Below, piece after piece: positions 1-5,797 of a stretch of 15,678 nucleotides of DNA. The DNA is taken from assembly GCA_047603135.1 (NCBI GenBank), contig JBLKOW010000017.1, forward strand, positions 1 through 15,678. The letters run 5' to 3'. The position numbers were made by a program, and so were the translations under genes. The DNA comes from JACJVV01 sp047603135. GTDB taxonomy: Archaea; Nanobdellota; Nanobdellia; Woesearchaeales; JACJVV01. The first letter of the stretch is position 1, and each line of letters begins with the position of its first letter. The notes below the pieces were generated by a model, which saw nothing but the letters and a program-made list of their open reading frames with translations, was not told the origin of the DNA and ran no database searches.

Positions 1-111
1 GAAAATACCACCGCTATTAAGAATAGGGGAAAATACCAAAAAACCGAAGCCTCAAAAGTGTCTCACAAAAGTATCAAATTAGTCTGAGACATACATCCTG
101 CAACAATAAAA
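1..111. other. Non-coding left edge with short repeats
   Basis: No gene is seen here. The ten-base word GAAAATACCA occurs at 1-10 and again at 29-38. Between the copies is a small inverted repeat, CTATT at 14-18 and AATAG at 22-26. A second inverted repeat, TGTCTCA at 59-65 and TGAGACA at 85-91, is listed separately. The stretch may be the end of an upstream gene's untranslated region, but the window edge prevents a decision. Confidence 0.4.
59..91. promoter_or_regulatory. 7-bp inverted repeat upstream of the wHTH gene
   Basis: TGTCTCA (59-65) is perfectly complementary to TGAGACA (85-91), separated by 19 bases. The right arm ends 20 bases before the TATA-like box of the downstream gene, whose product has a winged-helix-like domain. 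It could be an operator for self-regulation. It could equally be a weak stem-loop at the end of an upstream transcript. The palindrome is observed; the role is inferred. Confidence 0.3.
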
Positions 112-119
112 TATTTAAA
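112..119 (+). promoter_or_regulatory. TATA box for the wHTH-DUF192 pair
   Basis: TATTTAAA lies 32 bases before the ATG at 144. Archaeal TATA boxes sit about 25-30 bases before the transcript start, so transcription would begin within a few bases of the start codon, giving a leaderless or nearly leaderless mRNA. No Shine-Dalgarno-like sequence is seen before this ATG. Confidence 0.5.
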
Positions 120-143
120 GAAGTCTTAACGCAAATAAAACAC

Positions 144-545
144 ATGGGGGACATTGAAGACATTAAAACAATTCTACAGACGACGCTTACGAGCATTACA
201 AGCAGTTTGCAGTTTCAACAACAAATGATATTACAACTCCAGCAAGAAAATAAAGAGCTCAAAGAATTAGTCTTAAGTAATAGGCAAACAGGTGATCCTT
301 TACAAAAAGAAGTATTAACGACGTATCGTCGAAATAAAAAACGCCTTATTAAAAATAAAATACTTGAGGCAATCAAGAATAAACCACTTGCTATTCCTGA
401 AGTAAAAGAGATTATTGTGGACAGACACGCATACTGTTCCAAAGCGAGTTTTTATCGTTATTTAGAAGAACTAAAACAACATGACTTCATCCACATCACT
501 ACACAAAATCAAGTTAAAATTAAACCAGTTATTGAAACAATATGA
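144..545 (+). CDS. Coiled-coil plus winged-helix-like protein
   Basis: A 133-residue protein of unknown specific function. Residues 1 to about 47 are rich in Q, L, E and K with heptad-like hydrophobic spacing, suggesting a coiled coil for dimerisation. Residues about 66-130 look like a winged helix: basic helix (KKRLIKNKILEAIKNKPL), a turn, then a recognition-type helix (SKASFYRYLEELKQ) and a short beta wing (FIHITTQNQVKI). This suggests a DNA-binding regulator, although a structural role cannot be excluded. There is no signal peptide or membrane segment. Its stop overlaps the start of the DUF192 gene in an ATGA junction, so the two are probably translated together. An inverted repeat upstream of its TATA box is a candidate self-operator. 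Confidence 0.7.
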   Translation: MGDIEDIKTILQTTLTSITSSLQFQQQMILQLQQENKELKELVLSNRQTGDPLQKEVLTTYRRNKKRLIKNKILEAIKNKPLAIPEVKEIIVDRHAYCSKASFYRYLEELKQHDFIHITTQNQVKIKPVIETI

Positions 546-886
546 ACACATCTATAACTGCTCAAGGAAAATTAATAGCAGAGCATGCTAAAAAAGTACG
601 CTCAATTCTTGGAAAAACTAAAGGACTTATGTTTCAAAGAAAAGTAAAAAACCCCCTTATCTTTGTTTTCACAAAAGAACAATATGTGCCACTCCATATG
701 TGGTTTGTATTTACATCGATTGACGTTCTCTTTCTTGACAAAACAAAAACCATAGTTGAAATAAAAGAACAATTTAAGCCATGGCATTATTACAGCCCCA
801 AGAAAAAAGCAATGTACGTTATTGAGCTTCAAAAGGGAACAGTTCAAGAAAAGAGCATTCATGTCGGAACAAAACTTACATTTTAG
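542..886 (+). CDS. DUF192 (UPF0127) family protein
   Basis: A 114-residue DUF192 protein (COG1430 type). The family signature is readable: the LHMWFVFTSIDVLFLD block at about residues 51-66, then a stretch (KTIVEIKEQFKPWHYYSPKK) containing the conserved PW, then the YVIELQKGT block and a final VGTKLTF. The biochemical role of the family is not established. Many members carry an N-terminal signal or anchor; this one does not, and the sequence before the domain is basic and soluble-looking, so it is probably cytoplasmic. It overlaps the upstream wHTH-like gene by four bases. No T-rich terminator follows; the 170 bases after it show no feature apart from the next promoter. Confidence 0.85.
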   Translation: MNTSITAQGKLIAEHAKKVRSILGKTKGLMFQRKVKNPLIFVFTKEQYVPLHMWFVFTSIDVLFLDKTKTIVEIKEQFKPWHYYSPKKKAMYVIELQKGTVQEKSIHVGTKLTF

Positions 887-1028
887 TAAACTATAGTGCC
901 AAACTAACTAAATCCACTAAAGCGCACCAATTCCCCCACATAACAAGAACAATAAACTAACAACACCAGCTAAACACAATACTTACCACTAATTAGATAC
1001 TATTCTAAAGTACTCAAAAATAAAAAAG

Positions 1029-1036
1029 TTTATATA
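1029..1036 (+). promoter_or_regulatory. TATA box for the small exported protein
   Basis: TTTATATA lies 24 bases before a GTG at 1060 and 33 before the ATG at 1069. It would start transcription around 1057-1062. A GGTG at 1059-1062 lies 6 bases before the ATG and could act as a minimal ribosome-binding site if the transcript starts a few bases earlier. Confidence 0.5.
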
Positions 1037-1068
1037 GAACCCTCAGACATCATATAAGGGTGTTATAC

Positions 1069-1464
1069 ATGAAAATAAAAGCATTTATACTAACTTTTTT
1101 TGTGGTCACTGTAATGATGGGAAGTATTCGCTTTCTTGATGACAATGACTTTGCGCAGAATAGTATTACTGTTCATGCAAATATCGATAATCGAGCAAAT
1201 ACACTTATGGATGAAACTGGAAGTATTCGAACCGCGCAAGACGTTCGCATGCGATGGCTACTCCTCGATGAACCATACCTTAGAGGCGGTTCAGCACAGC
1301 GATCAATTTCTGGCGACAGCGTGGGTACTAGAATTGCAAATGTAGATATTGATAATCACAATCTTCCTCCAGGAGAATACATGGTACGGATTTACACATA
1401 TGGTAATGATGGTGCAGGAAACAATATCCGCAGAATCAAGCACAGACCAATAATTATCCAATAA
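1069..1464 (+). CDS. Small exported or membrane-anchored protein
   Basis: From ATG 1069 this is 131 residues; an in-frame GTG at 1060 would add three. I prefer the ATG because GGTG precedes it at a sensible distance and the protein then begins with a normal signal sequence: MKIK followed by a hydrophobic run (AFILTFFVVTVMMGSI). The rest is polar and predicted extracellular. It ends in a beta-rich segment, LPPGEYMVRIYTYGND then RRIKHRPIIIQ, resembling the last strands of an immunoglobulin-like sandwich. No catalytic motif or cysteine is present. Function is unknown; I infer a small surface protein. It stands alone, with its own promoter upstream and a T-rich stretch plus hairpin repeats downstream. 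Confidence 0.7.
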   Translation: MKIKAFILTFFVVTVMMGSIRFLDDNDFAQNSITVHANIDNRANTLMDETGSIRTAQDVRMRWLLLDEPYLRGGSAQRSISGDSVGTRIANVDIDNHNLPPGEYMVRIYTYGNDGAGNNIRRIKHRPIIIQ

Positions 1465-1470
1465 ACTCTC

Positions 1471-1492
1471 TTTATTTTTATTTAATCTTTTT
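1471..1492 (+). terminator. T-rich terminator after small exported gene
   Basis: Two T5 runs (1475-1479 and 1488-1492) start soon after the stop at 1464. Archaeal RNA polymerase terminates at such T tracts without needing a hairpin. The hairpin repeat begins at once afterwards and may reinforce the end of the transcript. Confidence 0.4.
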
Positions 1493-1562
1493 ATTGAAAA
1501 TCTCGCATTCGAGATTTGAATGGGGATTCAAATACCCCGCACTTTAGTGCGAGATTTTCAAT
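1493..1562. repeat. Multi-hairpin repeat element, copy A
   Basis: The outer arms 1493-1507 and 1548-1562 are a perfect 15-bp inverted repeat. Inside are three shorter hairpins: AAATCTCG/CGAGATTT (1498-1505/1510-1517), ATTTGAAT/ATTCAAAT (1514-1521/1526-1533) and CGCACT/AGTGCG (1538-1543/1546-1551). The first hairpin competes with the outer stem for the same left arm. The 62 bases at 1497-1558 match the reverse complement of 8697-8758 at 58 positions with no gap. No open frame or transposase is associated. It may be a small non-autonomous mobile repeat, a transcript-end structure, or both. Confidence 0.85.
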
Positions 1563-1565
1563 TCC

Positions 1566-1646
1566 AAAAATCCGACTCAATCGTGAGTCCGTAATACCCC
1601 AACATTTATGTTGGGGATAGGACGAACAACCGAGAGTCGGATTTTT
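1566..1646. repeat. Nested-hairpin element, second type
   Basis: A perfect 13-bp inverted repeat (1566-1578 with 1634-1646) encloses GACTCA/TGAGTC (1574-1579/1584-1589), GTCC/GGAC (1587-1590/1620-1623) and a strong 9-bp CCCCAACAT/ATGTTGGGG hairpin with a two-base TT loop (1597-1605/1608-1616). The left arm can pair locally or with the far arm, as in copy A. The sequence differs from copy A but keeps the plan and the terminal AAAATC/GATTTT. Its right arm ends in T5, so it also resembles a bidirectional intrinsic terminator. Confidence 0.75.
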
Positions 1647-1675
1647 GTTATTTAATTTTATCCACTTTCTATTAG

Positions 1676-1683
1676 TATAAATA
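1676..1683 (+). promoter_or_regulatory. TATA box upstream of Trm1
   Basis: TATAAATA lies 80 bases before the Trm1 ATG, so a transcript would start near 1703-1706 and carry a leader of about 50 bases. The hairpin repeats end 29 bases before it and so would not be part of this mRNA. Confidence 0.4.
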
Positions 1684-1755
1684 GTAAAATTCATAATTGG
1701 GCAAAGATAGCAACTAGATAGAAATCTTTTTGAATCCTTACCTAAAATACTTCTC

Positions 1756-2781
1756 ATGAAAGACTTCCATATGATCACTGAAGGAAAAGCAACGTGCTAT
1801 GTTCCTCGTGAAAAAAAAATAAGTAAAGATCTACCCACATTCTACAATCCATTAATGGAATATAACCGAACAATTACAATCGCGCTCCTTAAAGCAACAA
1901 AACGAAAGAGTATGCTTATTGCACTTCCTCTTGAAGGAACAGGTATTAGAGCAATGAGACTCTGCAAAGAACTACCTATAAACGCAGTACAGCGAATTGA
2001 CATTAATGACCACAACCCTACTGCAAAAAAAATAATTCGAAAAAATCAAACAGAAAATAACATTGCAAAAGAAACAATACACATATTCTGTAAAGACGCA
2101 AATGAATTTTTAATAAATCAACAAACAGGATATGATTACATTGATATAGATCCTTTTGGAAGCCCAAATCCTTTCTTAAATAGTGCTATTACACGGCTAA
2201 AACGCGACGGAATTCTTGCAGTAACAGCAACCGACACTGCATCGCTCTGTGGAACAAATACCTATCCATGTCTGCGCAAGTACTGGGCACATCCCCTGCA
2301 TACTGAAGAAATGCACGAAGTAGGTTTGCGCATCCTTATCCGAAAAATTCAACTTATTGCCATGCAATATGACCGCGCGCTTCACCCTATTCTTTCCTAC
2401 TCAAAAGACCATTACATGCGCGTATTTCTAACAGGAACAAAATCAAAAGAAGCATGTAATGCAATCATTAAACAGCATGCAACGTACAAAGGAGCAGGAC
2501 CGTTATGGACTGGAAAACTCTATGATAAAAAAATACTCTCTGCTATTCAAGAAACGGATACATTTACTGAAACACTCAAAAATGAATTAGATATTCTTGG
2601 CTTCTACGAATTACCAACTATATACGGTAAAGAAAAAATTCCTAAAGGAAAACCTATTCAAGAGATTATCACAGCATTAACGAAAAAAAAATACAAAGCA
2701 GCACGCACACACTTTGCACCTCAAGGAATAAAAACAGATGCACCATATAACGTACTTACACAAATTATAAAAACAAAATAA
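1756..2781 (+). CDS. trm1: tRNA (guanine-26-N2) dimethyltransferase Trm1
   Basis: A SAM-dependent enzyme making m2G and m2,2G at tRNA position 26. Family blocks are in order: NPLMEYNR (31-38), a Rossmann SAM-binding region with LEGTGIRAMRL (59-69) and IDINDHNP (81-88), the catalytic IDPFGSP (131-137), TATDTASLCG (157-166), HEVGLRIL (187-194), KDHYMRVF (217-224), GPLWTGKL (248-255), and a C-terminal ARTHFAPQGIKTDAP (316-330). At 341 residues it is shorter than usual archaeal Trm1 (about 380). The gap between HYMRVF and GPLW is only 24 residues, and the two CxxC pairs found there in Pyrococcus-type enzymes are absent. ATG 1756 is used; ATG 1771 is also possible. A DUF1295 gene follows after 14 bases, probably cotranscribed. 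Confidence 0.93.
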   Translation: MKDFHMITEGKATCYVPREKKISKDLPTFYNPLMEYNRTITIALLKATKRKSMLIALPLEGTGIRAMRLCKELPINAVQRIDINDHNPTAKKIIRKNQTENNIAKETIHIFCKDANEFLINQQTGYDYIDIDPFGSPNPFLNSAITRLKRDGILAVTATDTASLCGTNTYPCLRKYWAHPLHTEEMHEVGLRILIRKIQLIAMQYDRALHPILSYSKDHYMRVFLTGTKSKEACNAIIKQHATYKGAGPLWTGKLYDKKILSAIQETDTFTETLKNELDILGFYELPTIYGKEKIPKGKPIQEIITALTKKKYKAARTHFAPQGIKTDAPYNVLTQIIKTK

Positions 2782-2795
2782 TACAGAAGTATAGC

Positions 2796-3581
2796 ATGGA
2801 AATCTACATGTACGCAGGAATTGCACTCGCCATTAATTTACTAATGTATGCTATTGCATTTAAACTTAAAACTGATAAACTAACAGACATATCATACGCA
2901 ATTACCTTCATTACAGTAATAAGCATAGCATTTATACTAACTGAAATTACCCTTACCAAAATAGTATTATTAGTCATGGTTCTTTTATGGGGGATTCGTC
3001 TTGGCGCATTTTTATTAATACGCATCAGCAAAGCAAAAAAAGATAAACGCTTTGACGGAATTCGCGAGTCACCCCTTGCCTTCTTAACATTCTGGGTTTC
3101 ACAAGGCTTTATTGCATGGGTTTTATTACTTCCAGCATTATTTTTCATGTATAGTGATAGACCATACGGCGCTTTAATTGGACTTGCAGTATGGATTCTT
3201 GGATTTAGTATTGAAACAATCGCCGATTTACAAAAATACCGATTTAAACAAAATACCAAAAACAAAGGAAAGTTTATACAATCAGGATTATGGAAATACT
3301 CAAGACACCCAAATTATTTTGGTGAAATTTGCTGTTGGATTGGTATTTTTCTTTATACACTTCCTGCACTAACTCCTGTACAGATAGCATTTGCCTTAAT
3401 AAGTCCACTCAGCATCATTTTTGTTTTAGTATGGTTCACCGGTATTCCACCACTTGAAAAAAGCGCAGATAAAAAATGGGGTCACCTTGCATCATACCAA
3501 CGGTATAAATCACAAACAAGCATATTGGTTCCTTGGTTTAAAATAAAAGGACAAGAACCTCAAAAAAATAAAACAATCTAA
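2796..3581 (+). CDS. DUF1295 membrane protein (steroid reductase-like fold)
   Basis: A 261-residue multi-pass membrane protein of the DUF1295 family (COG3752), related to 5-alpha-reductase and isoprenylcysteine methyltransferase-type membrane enzymes. About six to seven hydrophobic segments are visible, for instance around residues 5-22, 35-50, 55-76, 97-118, 125-142, 178-192 and 197-215. The family signature is SGLWKYSRHPNYFGE (163-177), which in related enzymes lines the NADPH or SAM site, and is followed by the C-terminal GIPPLEKSADKKWG and YQRYKSQTSILVPW. The substrate is unknown; a lipid is a reasonable guess. Start ATG 2796 is 14 bases after the Trm1 stop; ATG 2808 would also fit. No sequence link to tRNA modification is evident, so the shared operon may be incidental. 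Confidence 0.85.
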   Translation: MEIYMYAGIALAINLLMYAIAFKLKTDKLTDISYAITFITVISIAFILTEITLTKIVLLVMVLLWGIRLGAFLLIRISKAKKDKRFDGIRESPLAFLTFWVSQGFIAWVLLLPALFFMYSDRPYGALIGLAVWILGFSIETIADLQKYRFKQNTKNKGKFIQSGLWKYSRHPNYFGEICCWIGIFLYTLPALTPVQIAFALISPLSIIFVLVWFTGIPPLEKSADKKWGHLASYQRYKSQTSILVPWFKIKGQEPQKNKTI

Positions 3582-3610
3582 AACAACACTTCTAATCATC
3601 AGTATAAACT

Positions 3611-3640
3611 TAGTTTTTCTTCATACAACAACAAAAACTA
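3611..3640. promoter_or_regulatory. 8-bp inverted repeat touching a TATA box
   Basis: TAGTTTTT (3611-3618) and AAAAACTA (3633-3640) are perfect inverted repeats 14 bases apart. The right arm runs into the TATA box of the acidic-protein gene. It could be an operator affecting TBP/TFB access, or a transcript-end hairpin for the DUF1295 gene. Low GC makes chance occurrence quite possible. Confidence 0.25.
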
Positions 3641-3649
3641 TATATATAA
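3639..3649 (+). promoter_or_regulatory. TATA box of the acidic/Ig-like operon
   Basis: TATATATATAA lies 29 bases before the ATG at 3668, so transcription should begin at or within a few bases of the start codon, making a leaderless mRNA. The run matches the archaeal TATA consensus and is among the clearest promoters in the window. Confidence 0.6.
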
Positions 3650-3667
3650 GCAACATTTAGTCTTAGT

Positions 3668-4414
3668 ATGGCATCAAAAGACTTTAACTCATTTATGGAT
3701 TCTTATATTGATACAATACGAACAAATAAGCCAAAAGGGCAAATAACAAGTAAAAAAACAGACCAGGAAGAAGAGCGTGTTCCAAAAGGAGTAAATGCAT
3801 CATCAATTTATATTATCAAAAAACCAAAAACATTTTGGGAAAAAATTGTAGAAACATTTACTGGCACTGAGGAAGAAGATTTTGAAAGTCGTAAATCAAA
3901 AAAACCAGCTGAAGATGAAGACGAATTTGAGGAAGAGTCTGAGCAACTCGAACAAGAAGAAAAGAAAAAAGGATTATGGCATCGATTTACGCAACTATTT
4001 GCAACAAATGTAAATGAAGCATATAGCGATATTGATGAAGTAGAACAAATTGAACACAAACAAGAAAATCAGCAAAAAAAAGCTGTAACACAAGAGAAAA
4101 AAGATCAAGACATATATGCTGAAGAACAAAAAAAATCAGTATGGGAGAATATCTTACAATTCTTTGGAATGAGTGCAGAAGAAGAAGGTGACGAAGACCC
4201 AGAAGGAGAGCAAATAGAACAGATGAAACGTGATGCTGAGATAGAAAAGCTCGTTGAAATGAAAGAAGATTTAAAACAAATTGCAATAATTGCAACAGCA
4301 ACATTTAAGAAGCTTCCTAAAGAACAGTTTGAAATGTTCAAAAAATCATCTGATTTTGCACAATTCAAAAAAATTCTATCTAAACATAACATTATTAAGC
4401 AAAAAGAAGCTTAA
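3668..4414 (+). CDS. Acidic protein with three tryptophan-helix repeats
   Basis: A 248-residue protein I cannot assign to a named family. It has three spaced copies of a short amphipathic motif: KTFWEKIVETF (54-64), KGLWHRFTQLF (101-111) and KSVWENILQFF (156-166), that is K-x-hydrophobic-W, three residues, hydrophobic, then F. Each is followed by a strongly acidic, low-complexity linker. The C-terminal third (about 183-245) looks like a folded helical domain: a long helix with EIEKLVEMKEDLKQIAIIATATF, then KKLPKEQFEMFKKSSDFAQFKKILSKHNIIK as further helices. There is no signal peptide, membrane span or cysteine, so it is predicted cytoplasmic, perhaps touching the membrane through the W-helices. 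It is followed after 9 bases by a surface membrane protein with a basic cytoplasmic tail, a likely binding partner. Confidence 0.75.
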   Translation: MASKDFNSFMDSYIDTIRTNKPKGQITSKKTDQEEERVPKGVNASSIYIIKKPKTFWEKIVETFTGTEEEDFESRKSKKPAEDEDEFEEESEQLEQEEKKKGLWHRFTQLFATNVNEAYSDIDEVEQIEHKQENQQKKAVTQEKKDQDIYAEEQKKSVWENILQFFGMSAEEEGDEDPEGEQIEQMKRDAEIEKLVEMKEDLKQIAIIATATFKKLPKEQFEMFKKSSDFAQFKKILSKHNIIKQKEA

Positions 4415-4423
4415 AGGAACACC

Positions 4424-5695
4424 ATGAGAATAAATATTATTCTAATTGGCTTATTACTTGTATTGATTAATGGAGCAACTGCATCAATAGAAATAAGGGC
4501 ACCTGTTCTTGACATAAGACTCGGAGAAAGCATATATGCTGATATCAGTATTACGCATGACGAAACAACATTTGGATTTTTAAGTATTATTCTTAATTGT
4601 AATGAAAAAACACGGGAATTAATGCGTGAACAAATGGAGACAACAGCAAATTCTGAAGTAATTATTCCTTTCTTACAGATAATTACAAGCATATCTGAGA
4701 CAACAGAATGTAAATTACAAGCAAATTTTCTTAACAATGAAGGAGATATAATATATAACGAACAAACAAATCAATTTCTCGTTGAAAATCGACTTAATAC
4801 AACAATAGCTATTCCTAATAAAGAATTAAAACCAAACGACACATTAAATATTAATATAACAATACATGAAGATGAAAAACATCAAAGTGGCACTGTAGCA
4901 ATACTCTTTAATAGACAAACAACAAGACATACAATCCAAGGAAACACTGACATAACTTATACTATTCCTGAGAATACAAGACCAGGTACACATGCTATAA
5001 CAATTACAGTAACTGATCGATATGGTAATACTCACGAAACAACAGAAAGAATTTCAATCAAGTCCATTCCGACGAGTATCTCAATACAAACTCCTCAAGA
5101 ACGTTATTATGCAAATCAACCCAATGAAACAATGTACATCACACCAACGCTCTACGATCAAGCAGGGAATATATATAATGAAGAGCTCACCATAACAATC
5201 AAAGACCCTGAGAACAAAAGTATTTTAGAAAAAAAAACTCAATCAGGTGAACAAACAAAGTATATATTCACTAATACAACAAAACCAGGCATATACAGCA
5301 TCCATGCAAATCATGAATCCTTTGAAAATAAAATAACGGTGAATGTACTAAACAGCATATATCAACGCATTGAATATAGAGAAGAACAAGACGAAAACAT
5401 ACCTTTACAAGAAACATATCTTAATGAAACCGCTCAAGAAGCACTTGAAAGCAAAGAAACTTCTAAAGAAAAAACCACTACACGATTAAGAAAAAATATT
5501 CAAAATGGAGCAGGCATCATTGTACTTGCATTAATAATAATCATTGCACTGAGTATATACAATAAAAAACAAAAAAATAGACAAAACCCAAAAAGCAATG
5601 AATTTTTTAATTTTGAAAAAAAGAAAAATACAAGAAATAAGCATAAAATAAAGCGTGTAATAAAAGCAGACCCTTATGAACACGACGAAGACTAA
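4424..5695 (+). CDS. Surface Ig-like membrane protein, basic inner tail
   Basis: A 423-residue type I membrane protein. Residues 1-20 form a signal peptide (MRINIILIGLLLVLINGATA). Residues 21 to about 350 are beta-rich, with repeated strand pairs typical of immunoglobulin-like sandwiches: ITYTIPENTRPGTHAITITVTDRYGN and, about 100 residues on, KYIFTNTTKPGIYSIHANHESFENKITVNV. Two cysteines in the first domain (about 59 and 97) could form a disulphide, and many N-x-S/T sites suit N-glycosylation. A membrane helix at about 363-379 is followed by a strongly basic 44-residue tail ending in an acidic tip. No enzyme motif is seen, so I infer an adhesion or envelope role. AAAGGA overlapping the previous stop is the likely ribosome-binding site, 7 bases before the ATG. 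Confidence 0.8.
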   Translation: MRINIILIGLLLVLINGATASIEIRAPVLDIRLGESIYADISITHDETTFGFLSIILNCNEKTRELMREQMETTANSEVIIPFLQIITSISETTECKLQANFLNNEGDIIYNEQTNQFLVENRLNTTIAIPNKELKPNDTLNINITIHEDEKHQSGTVAILFNRQTTRHTIQGNTDITYTIPENTRPGTHAITITVTDRYGNTHETTERISIKSIPTSISIQTPQERYYANQPNETMYITPTLYDQAGNIYNEELTITIKDPENKSILEKKTQSGEQTKYIFTNTTKPGIYSIHANHESFENKITVNVLNSIYQRIEYREEQDENIPLQETYLNETAQEALESKETSKEKTTTRLRKNIQNGAGIIVLALIIIIALSIYNKKQKNRQNPKSNEFFNFEKKKNTRNKHKIKRVIKADPYEHDED

Positions 5696-5757
5696 AAATA
5701 GGACTATTAAAATTCTATAAAGTAAAAAATAAAGAATAAAAATAAATTCAATAAAAT

Positions 5758-5764
5758 AAAAAAA
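5758..5764 (-). terminator. T7 terminator after S-adenosylhomocysteinase
   Basis: On the minus strand a T7 run lies about 34 bases after the stop of the S-adenosylhomocysteinase gene, within an extremely AT-rich spacer (5696-5797) that has further T tracts on that strand. This matches the T-tract terminators of archaea. No comparable T run ends the plus-strand gene that converges on it. Confidence 0.4.
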
Positions 5765-5797
5765 TAATAATACTAAATGATTAATTCTTATATCAAT

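Noticed and set aside
1..38. Possible end of a CRISPR array (GAAAATACCA twice, 28 bases apart)
   Set aside because: Only two ten-base copies are visible, the unit is too short for a CRISPR repeat, and no cas gene is nearby.
1520..1540. T-arm-like GGGG-ATTCAAATA-CCCC in repeat copy A, suggesting a tRNA
   Set aside because: The loop is nine bases, there is no acceptor stem, D arm or anticodon arm in place, and copy B breaks the GGGG/CCCC pairing.
1493..1646. Terminal repeats of an insertion sequence
   Set aside because: No transposase frame lies between or beside the palindromes, and no flanking target duplication could be identified.
1491..1778. Open frame on the minus strand across the hairpin repeats
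   Set aside because: It runs through two palindromic elements and the Trm1 promoter, has no recognisable domain, and its codons follow the repeat structure.
3808..4392. Three long minus-strand frames opposite the acidic protein
   Set aside because: Their S/C/L/F-rich translations are what acidic GAA/GAG codons give when read backwards; there is no ribosome-binding site or domain.
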